Below are positions 56,603 through 64,000 of a DNA stretch of 64,000 bases, piece after piece. Each line of letters opens with the position of its first letter. The stretch's first letter is position 1. The DNA is taken from the NCBI GenBank assembly GCA_949373085.1, contig CASICJ010000023.1, positions 38,057 through 102,056 of the forward strand, given 5' to 3'. The translations under genes were made by a program, and so were the position numbers. Source of the stretch: an uncultured Verrucomicrobiales bacterium (GTDB lineage: Bacteria; Verrucomicrobiota; Verrucomicrobiia; Verrucomicrobiales; Akkermansiaceae). A model generated the notes under the pieces. The model searched no databases. It was not told the origin of the DNA and worked only from the letters and a program-made list of their open reading frames with translations.

Positions 56603-57832
56603 GAGTTTGCCGTTGCTCAGAGCCATTGGGCTCCAGTAGCGGAGGTCTTTCTTACTTTTTGGATCGGTTCCGAAGACATTAGCTTCAGCAAGAAGCTTAA
56701 AGCCTTTTGGCGAAGGATCAACGAGGCGGAGTATTCCGTTTTCTCCATCCTGGATGATTAAGGCCCCATCGGCATAGATGCTTGCCCCACGGCCCATAAA
56801 GGGATCGTTTCCAGAGCTCCATAGTTCTTTCCCTTCGAGATTGTAGCAGACTAAACCACCTTTTTTGCGCCGGGTAGCAGTCTTATGGTTGGAGTTCTCA
56901 TTGGCAAGAAAGTAGAGGTGGTCATCGATGACGAAGGGAGGGTGAATTTGAGTTCCTTTCTTCGTGGTCCATAGTTCTTTAATCTCGAAACTATTACCGG
57001 ATTTTTTTACCGAGAGCATCTTAGAGCCACCATCATATCCGCCGGAGACGAAAAGGCGGTCTTGACCAAGCTGGACGGGGGTCGTGATTGGAATGCGATT
57101 TTTGTAGAGCTTGCTCGACCAGAGATTTTTCCCAGACTTGGGATCGTAGCTGTTAAGGCCACCTTCATTCCCCGCAGTGAGAAGGATGATTTGCTCTCTT
57201 CCCCCGAATTTTGCGACAATAGGGGAGGAATGGGTGTTGCCGATGCCTCCGCTTTTCCAAAGCTCGGCACCTGTTTTTTTGTCCCAACCGGCGATACCAG
57301 TTTTCTCTCCAAATGGCATTACGATGAGAGTGTCACCAACAATAAGAGTGCATTGGGCATATCCCCACTTGGGTGTTGTGGCGTCCGGATAGCGATCGGA
57401 GAGCTTGATCTTCCAATCAGCTTTCCCGGTTTTACGGTTAATACGAAAAACTTCACCGAAGCTCCCGAGGAAATAAATTGCGTCGTCTTCGACAGTTGGT
57501 ACGCTGCGCGAGCCCGGGAAAGAAGGTTCGCCCTCGGATGCGCTCTCATAACGCCACTTTTCCTTGCCGGTTTTAAAATCGAGGCAAAGGAGCATATCTT
57601 TTTCTTGCTCAACACGATCTCCGAGAAAAATTTCATCGCCTGAGATGGCGGCTCCGCCGAATCCGCCTTCGAGTTCGGCCGTCCACTTGATTTCTGGGCC
57701 GCCTTTAAGGAATGATTTGATAAGTCCAGATTCGCTCGAGGTGGCGTTTCCTTTGGGGCCTAGAAAACGAGGCCAATCGCTTGCGGTAAGGGCAGCGGTG
57801 GTCAGGGCAGCAAGAAGAAGTTGCAGTCTCAT
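56549..57832 (-). CDS. Secreted PQQ-like beta-propeller protein
   Basis: 427 residues. Signal peptide MRLQLLLAALTTAALTASDW, then WPRFLGPKGNATSS, the same opening motif as the protein at 310-1560 (W-P-x-F-x-G-P-x-G). Blades of the 'TGK..W' type recur (LDFKTGKEKWRY, NRKTGKADWKI, DKKTGAELWKS, DPKSGKNLWSS). Predicted eight-bladed propeller in the periplasm, function unknown. Its 3' end overlaps a broken opposing ORF. The region upstream of it (57833-58113) shows no gene. Confidence 0.88.
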   Translation of the reverse strand: MRLQLLLAALTTAALTASDWPRFLGPKGNATSSESGLIKSFLKGGPEIKWTAELEGGFGGAAISGDEIFLGDRVEQEKDMLLCLDFKTGKEKWRYESASEGEPSFPGSRSVPTVEDDAIYFLGSFGEVFRINRKTGKADWKIKLSDRYPDATTPKWGYAQCTLIVGDTLIVMPFGEKTGIAGWDKKTGAELWKSGGIGNTHSSPIVAKFGGREQIILLTAGNEGGLNSYDPKSGKNLWSSKLYKNRIPITTPVQLGQDRLFVSGGYDGGSKMLSVKKSGNSFEIKELWTTKKGTQIHPPFVIDDHLYFLANENSNHKTATRRKKGGLVCYNLEGKELWSSGNDPFMGRGASIYADGALIIQDGENGILRLVDPSPKGFKLLAEANVFGTDPKSKKDLRYWSPMALSNGKLLMRGQRRLLCVDLKNDS

Positions 57833-58113
57833 ATGTTATTAAAGATTTTTGGGTTTCGAGTACGGTTGGCCAGTGGGGAATTGCGGCAAGTTTATTTCCA
57901 GTAGAGAACACCCTCTCAGGTTAGGATCTCTCAAATTGCTCTTTTTTTCCGTTTCTTTCGAAATGACCGCATTTACGGAATGAGTGGGCATCTACCAAAC
58001 ATGCTCCGAAGGATTTGTGGTTGTATTGTTCGATCTGTTAGAAATAGGGTCGCCTCCATTTCATCGGATCTCAAGTCTTTGCGACGGATCAGTCGAGAAA
58101 AAGGAGGGAGCGA

Positions 58114-59598
58114 TCAATCTTTACGCTTGAGCTGAGGGAAGAGGACGACGTCGCGGATAGTTGGCGCTCCAGTGAGGAGCATGATCAGGCGATCGATGCC
58201 AATGCCAATGCCTCCTGCAGGAGGCATGCCGTGCTCGAGTGCTTCGACAAAATCCTCGTCAATTTCTTGGGCTTCACCACCGGTTTGTTCCTGAAGACGA
58301 CGGCGTTGAACGTCCGGATCGTTGAGTTCAGAGTAACCTGGGGAGATTTCTTGTCCGTTAATAATGAGCTCGTAAACATCGATCACTGATGGGTTTTCGG
58401 GGTTCTCCTTAGCAAGCGGGATGAGCTTGGAATCGACGTGGGTCACGAAGCATGGATTGAAGGTGTGCTCTTCGATAAGCTTCTCGAAAACTTGTTGGGT
58501 AACCTCGTAATCTTCAAGATGGTCGTGGATCTCAAGCTCAAATGTGGACCGAGCCTTGGAGCGTCGCTCTTCTGCTGAAAGTTCAAACCAATCGTTGCCA
58601 GCGACTTCTTTGATAAGACTTTGGTAGGGAGCACGCTTCCAAGGTCGCGAAAGATCAAGGGTGCGGAGATGCTCGCCGTTTTCATCTCTGTGCTCAATCT
58701 GAAGGGTGCCAAAGAATTTTTGAGCAAGGTGGCAGACCATTTCCTCGACGAGGTCGGCCATGATTTCAAAATCGCCGAAAGCTTGATAAGCCTCAAGCAT
58801 AGTAAACTCAGGGTTATGGCGCCGCGAGATGCCTTCGTTACGGAAGTTGCGGTTGAGTTCGAAGACCTTGGTGAGGCCGCCGACGAGGAGGCGTTTAAGG
58901 TGAAGCTCGGGCGCGATGCGCATGGTGAGCGGCATGCTTAGGGCATTGTGATGAGTCTCGAAGGGCTTGGCGGCAGCGCCACCGGCCACATCGTGAAGCA
59001 TTGGGGTTTCGACTTCGAGGTAGTCTCGCTCGTGAAGAAAATTGCGTATTTCGGCCACAATTTTCGAGCGCATGACGAAGAGGTCCGCGCTTTTCTGGTT
59101 CGACATGAGATCAAGATGGCGTTTGCGGTATTTTGTCTCGCGGTCGGAGAGACCATGCCACTTATCAGGCATAGGACGGAGAGCCTTTGAGAGAACAGTG
59201 AGTTTTTCAACTTTGACCGATGGCTCGCCCTTGCCGGTGGTGAAGGTTTCTCCAACAACCCCGATCCAGTCTCCGAGGTCAAGGCACCGGTAGGCTTCCC
59301 AGTCGGTTTCAGAAACCCCCTTCTTATTGAGATAGATTTGGATACGACCATGGGCATCGCCGAGTGTTGCGAAAACGGATTTACCCATGTCGCGAATGGC
59401 TAGAAGTCGTCCGCCGAGTTTGACGGGTTTATCGTCGTTAAAATTGGCCTTGAGTTCGCCAGGGGTAGTTGTGGTCTCAAAGGCAGCGCCATAAGGATCG
59501 AGACCCAATTCCTTAAGTTTCGCAAGTTTCTCTCGCCGGACGGCAATGAGTTCCTCGGATGTAGATTGGGGCTGGGTAGGCGTTTTTTCGTCGCTCAT
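58114..59598 (-). CDS. lysS: Lysyl-tRNA synthetase (class II)
   Basis: 494 residues. The N-terminal OB-fold anticodon domain (KLGGRLLAIRDMGKSVFATL) is followed by the class II core with motif 1 (HERDYLEVETPMLHDVAGGA), motif 2 (FRNEGISRRHNPEFTMLE) and motif 3 (GIGIGIDRLIMLLTG). Charges tRNA-Lys. An upstream region (59599-59836) separates it from the divergent ilvA. Confidence 0.97.
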   Translation of the reverse strand: MSDEKTPTQPQSTSEELIAVRREKLAKLKELGLDPYGAAFETTTTPGELKANFNDDKPVKLGGRLLAIRDMGKSVFATLGDAHGRIQIYLNKKGVSETDWEAYRCLDLGDWIGVVGETFTTGKGEPSVKVEKLTVLSKALRPMPDKWHGLSDRETKYRKRHLDLMSNQKSADLFVMRSKIVAEIRNFLHERDYLEVETPMLHDVAGGAAAKPFETHHNALSMPLTMRIAPELHLKRLLVGGLTKVFELNRNFRNEGISRRHNPEFTMLEAYQAFGDFEIMADLVEEMVCHLAQKFFGTLQIEHRDENGEHLRTLDLSRPWKRAPYQSLIKEVAGNDWFELSAEERRSKARSTFELEIHDHLEDYEVTQQVFEKLIEEHTFNPCFVTHVDSKLIPLAKENPENPSVIDVYELIINGQEISPGYSELNDPDVQRRRLQEQTGGEAQEIDEDFVEALEHGMPPAGGIGIGIDRLIMLLTGAPTIRDVVLFPQLKRKD

Positions 59599-59737
59599 TG
59601 CGGCGGGACTCTAGGAGCTGATACGAACTTGAACAGCGTAAATCCATTCTGTTGAGTCTGTTAGTGTGATAAAGTGCTTGTATAGAAGGGGTGAAAATGG
59701 TTTCTACTTGTAGCCTTTAAGATTTGGGGGGGACAGT

Positions 59738-59772
59738 AGCCCCGTTCAGTTTCTTCGGAAATTGACGGGGCT
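59738..59772 (+). promoter_or_regulatory. Strong UUCG hairpin in the ilvA upstream region
   Basis: AGCCCCGTTCAGTTTC - TTCG - GAAATTGACGGGGCT: a nearly perfect stem of about 15 bp capped by a stable UUCG loop, 65 bases before the ilvA start. It is not followed by a T run on the plus strand, so it is not a typical terminator for ilvA. It may be an attenuator or mRNA 5' structure, or the tail of a small RNA. Confidence 0.6.
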
Positions 59773-59836
59773 GCTGCATTTTCAGGATTGGCGATTGAGG
59801 CGTGTGTTTCTGCTAGATTTTTGAGAAAGGTGAGGG

Positions 59837-61366
59837 GTGAGCGAAGGAAATCGAGTTGATCAGCTGCTTGAGGCGATTCATCAGGCCCGTGCGCGTGTGT
59901 ATCAGATTGGCAATGCAACTCCTCTTGAGTCGATGGTGATTGAGGGTGTTGATCAGTCGATTTGGGTAAAGCGTGAGGACCTAGGGCCGATTAAGGCTTA
60001 TAAATGGCGTGGGGCATTCAATGCTATGGCTTGTCTCACTCCGGCTCAGCTGGAGGGTGGTGTGGTCGCAGCTTCAGCTGGGAACCATGCACAGGGAATT
60101 GCCTTGGCGGCTCGGAAGTTGGGAACAAAAGCCTACATTTACATGCCTAAGCCAACGCCTCTAGTGAAGCGAAAAGCTGTGATGGCACATGGAGGCGATT
60201 GTGTCTCAATCGAGTTGATCGGTGATAGTTTCTCGGAGGCACAAACGGCTGCACTCGAACATGCTATGCAGACTGGAGCGACTTTTATTCCGCCATACGA
60301 TTCCATCGATGTCATGGCGGGGCAGGGGACTCTCGCTGATGAAATTTTCACCTCTGGTGAAGGGCCGTTTGATCGAGTCTATGTGGCGGTTGGTGGAGGC
60401 GGCATGGCCTCGGCGGTTGCAGCGCTCTTAAAGAGTTCTTGGCCAAAGGTGAAAGTGATTGGGGTCGAGGGTGTGGATCAGGCTTCGATGAAGGCTGCCA
60501 TTGAGTCAGGGGAACCGGTCCCCTTGGATTACGTTGATGTTTTTTGCGATGGGACGGCGGTGACGCAGGTTGGTAAGTTGACGTATGCATTTTGTCGGGA
60601 TCTACTCGACGAGATCGTGACAGTGACCAACGGGGAGGTCTCCTCAGCAATCAAGTCACACTGGGATGGTTTGCGTGTGATCCCTGAACCGAGTGGAGCA
60701 ATGAGTTTGGCCGGATTTTTAAAGCATCATGAAGCGGGTGAGATTAAGCCGAATGAAAAAGTTCTTACCATTTTGTGTGGCGCGAATATGGATTTTGCAA
60801 AATTTGCGGATGTTTCTCGGCAAGCTGGAATTAATCCGCAGCGTGATCGAAGTTGGCGCTTTAAAATTCCGGAGGAAAAAGGTTCCTTGGCCGAACTTTT
60901 GACCGATTTACCAGCTGGTGTGAGTATTATGGATCTGCAGTATGGGCGAACCATGAAAGAGCCACAACGACCGCTTTTAAGTGTTGATGTTCCCAATCTA
61001 GTTTCCGCTGATTTTGAAAAATGGATCGCGAGAAATGAAAAAAGCGCTGAAGATGTTACGGGGCATGGCGCGACTAGGTTTCGAGTGATTCCCTTCACCC
61101 CTTCTCTTTTTGCTTCACCCTTGTTCGTGGAGGTTGAGTTTCCGGAGCGAGCTGGAGCTTTGCTAGGATTCATGAATGCAATCAGCTCGATAACTAGTCT
61201 TTGCTACTTTAATTACACTTATACGGGGGAGCGAGTGGGTCGAGCGCTCATTGGCTTGGACTTCGAGAATGATGAGGAACTGATGAGTCATCGGAGCAAG
61301 ATATTCGAGCAGGCTGGCAAGACAGTCAGAGCGGTGAAAGAAGTTTTGATAGACTCGCTTCTTTAA
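59837..61366 (+). CDS. ilvA: Biosynthetic threonine ammonia-lyase
   Basis: 509 residues from a GTG start with GAAAGGTGAGG ahead. PLP fold-type II domain in residues 1-330: IWVKREDLGPIKAYKWRGAF (PLP-Lys56), AASAGNHAQGIALAA and VAVGGGGMASAVAALL (phosphate loop). Two ACT-like regulatory domains follow (about 345-509: FKIPEEKGSLAELLTDLP and VEVEFPERAGALLGFMNAI), as in isoleucine-inhibited IlvA. It makes 2-oxobutyrate for isoleucine synthesis. Confidence 0.95.
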   Translation: MSEGNRVDQLLEAIHQARARVYQIGNATPLESMVIEGVDQSIWVKREDLGPIKAYKWRGAFNAMACLTPAQLEGGVVAASAGNHAQGIALAARKLGTKAYIYMPKPTPLVKRKAVMAHGGDCVSIELIGDSFSEAQTAALEHAMQTGATFIPPYDSIDVMAGQGTLADEIFTSGEGPFDRVYVAVGGGGMASAVAALLKSSWPKVKVIGVEGVDQASMKAAIESGEPVPLDYVDVFCDGTAVTQVGKLTYAFCRDLLDEIVTVTNGEVSSAIKSHWDGLRVIPEPSGAMSLAGFLKHHEAGEIKPNEKVLTILCGANMDFAKFADVSRQAGINPQRDRSWRFKIPEEKGSLAELLTDLPAGVSIMDLQYGRTMKEPQRPLLSVDVPNLVSADFEKWIARNEKSAEDVTGHGATRFRVIPFTPSLFASPLFVEVEFPERAGALLGFMNAISSITSLCYFNYTYTGERVGRALIGLDFENDEELMSHRSKIFEQAGKTVRAVKEVLIDSLL

Positions 61367-61385
61367 TAAGTGAAAAGATATTACT

Positions 61386-61678
61386 ATGAATTTTTGTGCG
61401 CTTGTTTCGTTGCTTATATTGCGAGGAGCTTCGGAGCAGGGAGGGCAGGATCTTTTTTGGGATCGCCACCGATCAAGTATTCTCAGACCGCGAGTCAGAA
61501 TGCGGTCCCAAAGATGGCGCTGAGATAGCGCTTGGTGACTGGGTGGTCGGGAATGACGATGGAAACACTTTTCCTTAAAGCCGTGCTCCAGAAGTTAAAT
61601 ATTCCTGAGGAATCTCAGGTTTTAGTTTTTGTTAAAGACGAGTCCCCAAAATCCTTTGACCAATCAGAGAAATCCTAG
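61386..61678 (+). pseudogene. Small secreted protein, broken by two frame changes
   Basis: ATG 61386 opens MNFCALVSLLILRGASEQ, signal-like. After a run of six T (about 61451-61456) the protein-like sequence continues one base out of frame: GIATDQVFSDRESECGPKDG, then AEIALGDWVVGNDDGNTFP. It shifts once more near 61575 to KAVLQKLNIPEESQVLVFVK, ending at 61678. Two extra bases would account for this; the repaired product would be about 96 residues. No family recognised. It directly follows ilvA. Confidence 0.45.
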
Positions 61679-61694
61679 GTTGATATATTTTTCT

Positions 61695-61826
61695 ATGGAT
61701 CATTACGCTGTCTTTTAAAGGCTTGAGCTTGCTAAAGAGGCTGCTCATCACTTCAGCTGTTGTGAGAAGAAAATTCTCCTCGGAATTTTACAGGAAATGG
61801 TGCTGGACATCAGAAGTGAATCTTAA
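61695..61826 (+). pseudogene. Small helical ORF with an in-frame stop
   Basis: MDHYAVF, then TAA (61716-61718), then in the same frame RLELAKEAAHHFSCCEKK and ILLGILQEMVLDIRSES up to TAA at 61824. A single substitution would make a 43-residue helical protein with a CC pair. It follows the broken ORF at 61386-61678 and overlaps the end of the opposing beta-CASP gene by 17 bases. Chance cannot be excluded for something this short. Confidence 0.3.
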
Positions 61827-63183
61827 CCTTTGGCTGGGGTGTGATGACTTCAGTTTCCGGTAGGGCTTCTGCGAGTTTTGGTTTGAACCAGCTGACAGCA
61901 TCTGGGTCTCCGTGAACAAGTAGAATTTTCTTGGGTCGTGCCTGGACGGCAAATTCTAGAAGTTCCTCTCGACGCGCGTGTCCTGAGAAATCGAATTCTT
62001 CGACGGCGCAATTAAGTTGCACTTTGTGAGTGCCATCGAGGCGAATGACATCGCCGGACGAAGCCTTTTTGATCGCACCGGCAGGAGTCGTCGGTTCCGC
62101 GTAGCCTACGAAGAGAAGGGAGTTGGCTGGGTTCTGTAGGAAGCTGCGTGCGAAAATGTTGGAGGTGGTCTTTTCGCTCATCATGCCACTGGACAGGCAG
62201 TAGATCGCTCCAGGTTTGTATTCGATGGGCGCGCGCCTTCTTTTATTACCTGTTTGAACCTTCATATCGCGGAGGATTTCGAAGTTAGGACGATGGCGCC
62301 TCGTGGAGTCTGAGAAGCTGTCGTAAATAACCGTCATCTTTGTGCTGAGACCACCAATGAAAACTGGGGTTTGATCCGGAATCAGACCTTCGGACTTAAA
62401 GTTGTCAATCATCGTGAGCACTTCTTGCGTTTTTCCAATTGCGAAGACCGGGATAAGAGCTGAGCCGCCAGCCTCTAGAGCATTCCGGATCCCTTTCGCG
62501 AGAAGTTTTTCTTGGTCGGCACGGGTGTAATTGGTGGGGCGTTCGTCAGCCCCCCTCGTTGTTTCCATGATCAGGAGATCGGGTTCATTGAGCTGAGGAA
62601 ACCGAGCTCCTTTGATGAGGGAGTGACCCTGGAAGTTTACATCGCCAGTATAGAATATTTGCCTGTTATTCTTCTCAATTAAAACACCAGCTGATCCAAG
62701 AATATGACCAGCGTCATAAAAAGTGACCGTTGTTTCCGTCTCACCAAGTGGATCAAGCAGAAAAGCTTTTTCATAAGGCCGTATCATCCAGCGATCACGG
62801 AGGTAATCGATTTCGCGATGATGATAGAGTGGATACTCAGTGATCCCCAACTCTTCTCTCTGGCTGCTCATCACATTGACCGAGTTGTGGAGGAGGGCTT
62901 CACCAAGCGCTGCGCAGGGTGCGGTGAGATAAACAGGGGCTGAAGGCTGCTCCCGCTGAGCGACCGGAAGAGTTCCGATGTGATCCAAGTGGGAGTGCGA
63001 GATGATGATCGCATCCGCGCTATCGAAGGGAACCTGTTGGTAGTGTGGAAGAGCATTTAGCCCATCTTCCTTAGGGTGCATCCCGGCATCGAGGAGAATC
63101 GAAGTGCCATCCAAATTGAGAGAATAGGAGTTTCCACCGATTTCAGCTCGGAGATTTAGGGACTGAAATGAGAAAGTAGACAC
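61810..63183 (-). CDS. Metallo-beta-lactamase/beta-CASP RNA-processing nuclease
   Basis: 457 residues. Zinc motifs are HSHLDHIGTLP (HxHxDH), DAGHILGSAG, TGDVNFQG and the late VHGDPDA; the beta-CASP insert with PVFAIGKTQEVL lies in between, and VEEFDFSGHARREELL is motif C. These are the marks of the CPSF73/YSH1-like branch of MBL-fold RNases (KOG1137-type), which cut or trim RNA. It is not RNase J, as it lacks the long C-terminal domain. It is the last protein gene before the rRNA operon. Confidence 0.92.
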   Translation of the reverse strand: MSTFSFQSLNLRAEIGGNSYSLNLDGTSILLDAGMHPKEDGLNALPHYQQVPFDSADAIIISHSHLDHIGTLPVAQREQPSAPVYLTAPCAALGEALLHNSVNVMSSQREELGITEYPLYHHREIDYLRDRWMIRPYEKAFLLDPLGETETTVTFYDAGHILGSAGVLIEKNNRQIFYTGDVNFQGHSLIKGARFPQLNEPDLLIMETTRGADERPTNYTRADQEKLLAKGIRNALEAGGSALIPVFAIGKTQEVLTMIDNFKSEGLIPDQTPVFIGGLSTKMTVIYDSFSDSTRRHRPNFEILRDMKVQTGNKRRRAPIEYKPGAIYCLSSGMMSEKTTSNIFARSFLQNPANSLLFVGYAEPTTPAGAIKKASSGDVIRLDGTHKVQLNCAVEEFDFSGHARREELLEFAVQARPKKILLVHGDPDAVSWFKPKLAEALPETEVITPQPKVKIHF

Positions 63184-63382
63184 GGAAGGTGAAGATAGGC
63201 GGAGAGCTGTGGCTGGCTAGGGATTTGTCACTGAAGTTTGAAATAATACGGCTATTTAGGATATCTTAATTTTTTTTAAGATACAGGGCCTTTTAGCAAA
63301 TATTCCGATGACCGTTTTTCGCTGTAAAATCAACATCCTGGAATTCATAGTAGAACTCAAAAAAAAATAGCGTCCAAAAACA

Positions 63383-63410
63383 TTGACGTGGGTTTTAAAA
63401 TGATTAGGGT
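63383..63410 (+). promoter_or_regulatory. Candidate rRNA promoter
   Basis: TTGACG (good -35), 16-base spacer, TAGGGT (poor -10), followed by a GC-rich stretch TGCCCCCGC as in stringently controlled promoters. It lies about 445 bases before the 16S start. Confidence 0.4.
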
Positions 63411-63508
63411 TGCCCCCGCAGCTGCTACGGGCTGTGTCCGAGAAGCACTTTAGAAGGCTCGCTTGAATGAATTTTCATCAGCGGGCCTGCTCAGTCTTCC
63501 GGTCAAAT

Positions 63509-63521
63509 GTTCTTTGAAAGT
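63509..63521 (+). promoter_or_regulatory. boxA-like rRNA antitermination site
   Basis: TGTTCTTTGAAAG resembles the boxA consensus (TGCTCTTTAACA) bound by NusB/NusE in rRNA leaders, and lies between promoter and 16S as expected. Confidence 0.6.
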
Positions 63522-63854
63522 ATGGGTTCCACAGATCCTTCCACCTCGGGAGTAAGTTGTGAGAGTAGTTGAGCTGGCCTTGTGTCGGGTTGAGTGTTTT
63601 TGCCTCAGAACAACGAGATAGATCTGTTGGAAAGAAAAAGACAAAAAATCATATTGTGTGCTGCGTCTTAAATTTCTGAATTTGGAATTTGAGGTGCGGG
63701 TCATGGGAGTAAGCCTGTTTAGGCCCTTCCCGAGAATCGCGAGATTTTCAAACCAAAGTCAATTTGATAGCTAAGCGCGCTGTGGAGATTTCCTTGATTT
63801 ATCTGAGGAGATTGGAAGCAGCAATTTATGTTTAGACGTCAGATTCAAAACATT

Positions 63855-64000
63855 TCTACGGAGAGTTTGATTCTGGCTCAGAACGAACGCTGGCGGCGTG
63901 GATAAGACATGCAAGTCGAACGGAGATCTTGAATAGCTTGCTAATTAAGATCTTAGTGGCGGACGGGTTAGTAACACGTGAGAACCTACCCTTTAGACAG
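63855..64000 (+). rRNA. rrs: 16S ribosomal RNA, 5' end (runs off the window)
   Basis: AGAGTTTGATTCTGGCTCAG at 63862 corresponds to E. coli position 8, which puts the 5' end near 63855. GAACGAACGCTGGCGGCGTG and GGATAAGACATGCAAGTCGA follow, a form common in Verrucomicrobia. About 146 bases are present; the remainder lies beyond the window. Confidence 0.98.

Larger units (their letters stand above)
63184..63854. other. rRNA operon leader region
   Basis: About 670 bases without a credible gene. It holds a hairpin with a T loop (TATCTTAA / TTAAGATA, 63262-63283), the promoter candidate at 63383 and the boxA at 63509. The part from about 63411 onward would be transcribed leader. Confidence 0.6.

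Overview
The window looks like a chromosomal segment of a Gram-negative member of the Verrucomicrobia, most likely order Verrucomicrobiales. The grounds are: a 16S rRNA gene starting at the right edge whose first 140 bases have a verrucomicrobial look (GGCGGCGTGGATAAGACATG); a five-gene locus with the order and layout of Akkermansia Amuc_1102-1098; a Rho factor with a Lys/Ala-rich N-terminal extension; sulfatases and PQQ-type beta-propeller proteins; and outer-membrane biogenesis genes (BamD-like, LptE-like). Almost everything is housekeeping or conserved lineage genes. I see no prophage, transposase, CRISPR array, restriction system or biosynthetic cluster.

Layout. 0-6.2 kb: a secreted beta-propeller, a polypeptide holding two complete sulfatase domains, the decayed start of a third sulfatase, and an opposing sulfatase. 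6.3-8.6 kb: three tRNA-modifying enzymes (GluQ, TrmO, TadA). 8.6-11.3 kb: an LTxxQ-type periplasmic protein and a BlaI/BlaR1-like regulator pair with a small membrane ORF. 11.4-14.2 kb: DinG helicase converging on AroD. 14.2-21.5 kb: PilM-like ATPase, three envelope proteins and a secretin, forming one apparent operon that ends in a strong terminator. 21.6-24.0 kb: CoaE overlapping Rho. 24.3-29.5 kb: two secreted proteins, one a very large subtilisin-like protease. 29.6-36.4 kb: RNase D, a zinc-ribbon membrane protein, GyrB and GyrA. 36.4-39.2 kb: a secreted hypothetical, a tmRNA-like stretch, GAPDH with its promoter and terminator, and tRNA-Met. 39.3-41.8 kb (minus strand): BamD-like, LptE-like, RsmI and an S4-domain protein. 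41.9-47.9 kb: DoxX-like, PyrF, DapL, LipA, TrpC and a secreted hypothetical. 48-50 kb (minus strand): ManC, a small membrane protein and RuvX. 50.1-57.8 kb: small envelope proteins, TerC, a 5'-nucleotidase family protein, NagA, PgsA, an M48 lipoprotein and a second beta-propeller. 58.1-63.2 kb: LysS, IlvA, broken small ORFs and a beta-CASP nuclease. 63.2-64 kb: rRNA promoter, boxA and the 16S start.

A recurring feature is reading frames broken by single bases. GAPDH has one extra base, RsmI has two, and several small envelope ORFs (36.5, 48.1, 48.9, 56.1, 61.4 kb) need one or two single-base changes to read through. One more (61.7 kb) has an in-frame stop. Most indels are insertions. Because GAPDH is normally indispensable, some may be assembly errors rather than biology. 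The long genes (gyrA, gyrB, protease, secretin) are intact.

The most distinctive functional unit is the PilM/secretin envelope locus. The most unusual proteins are the tandem sulfatase and the repeat-bearing Rho. I found no system that I can call truly undescribed.
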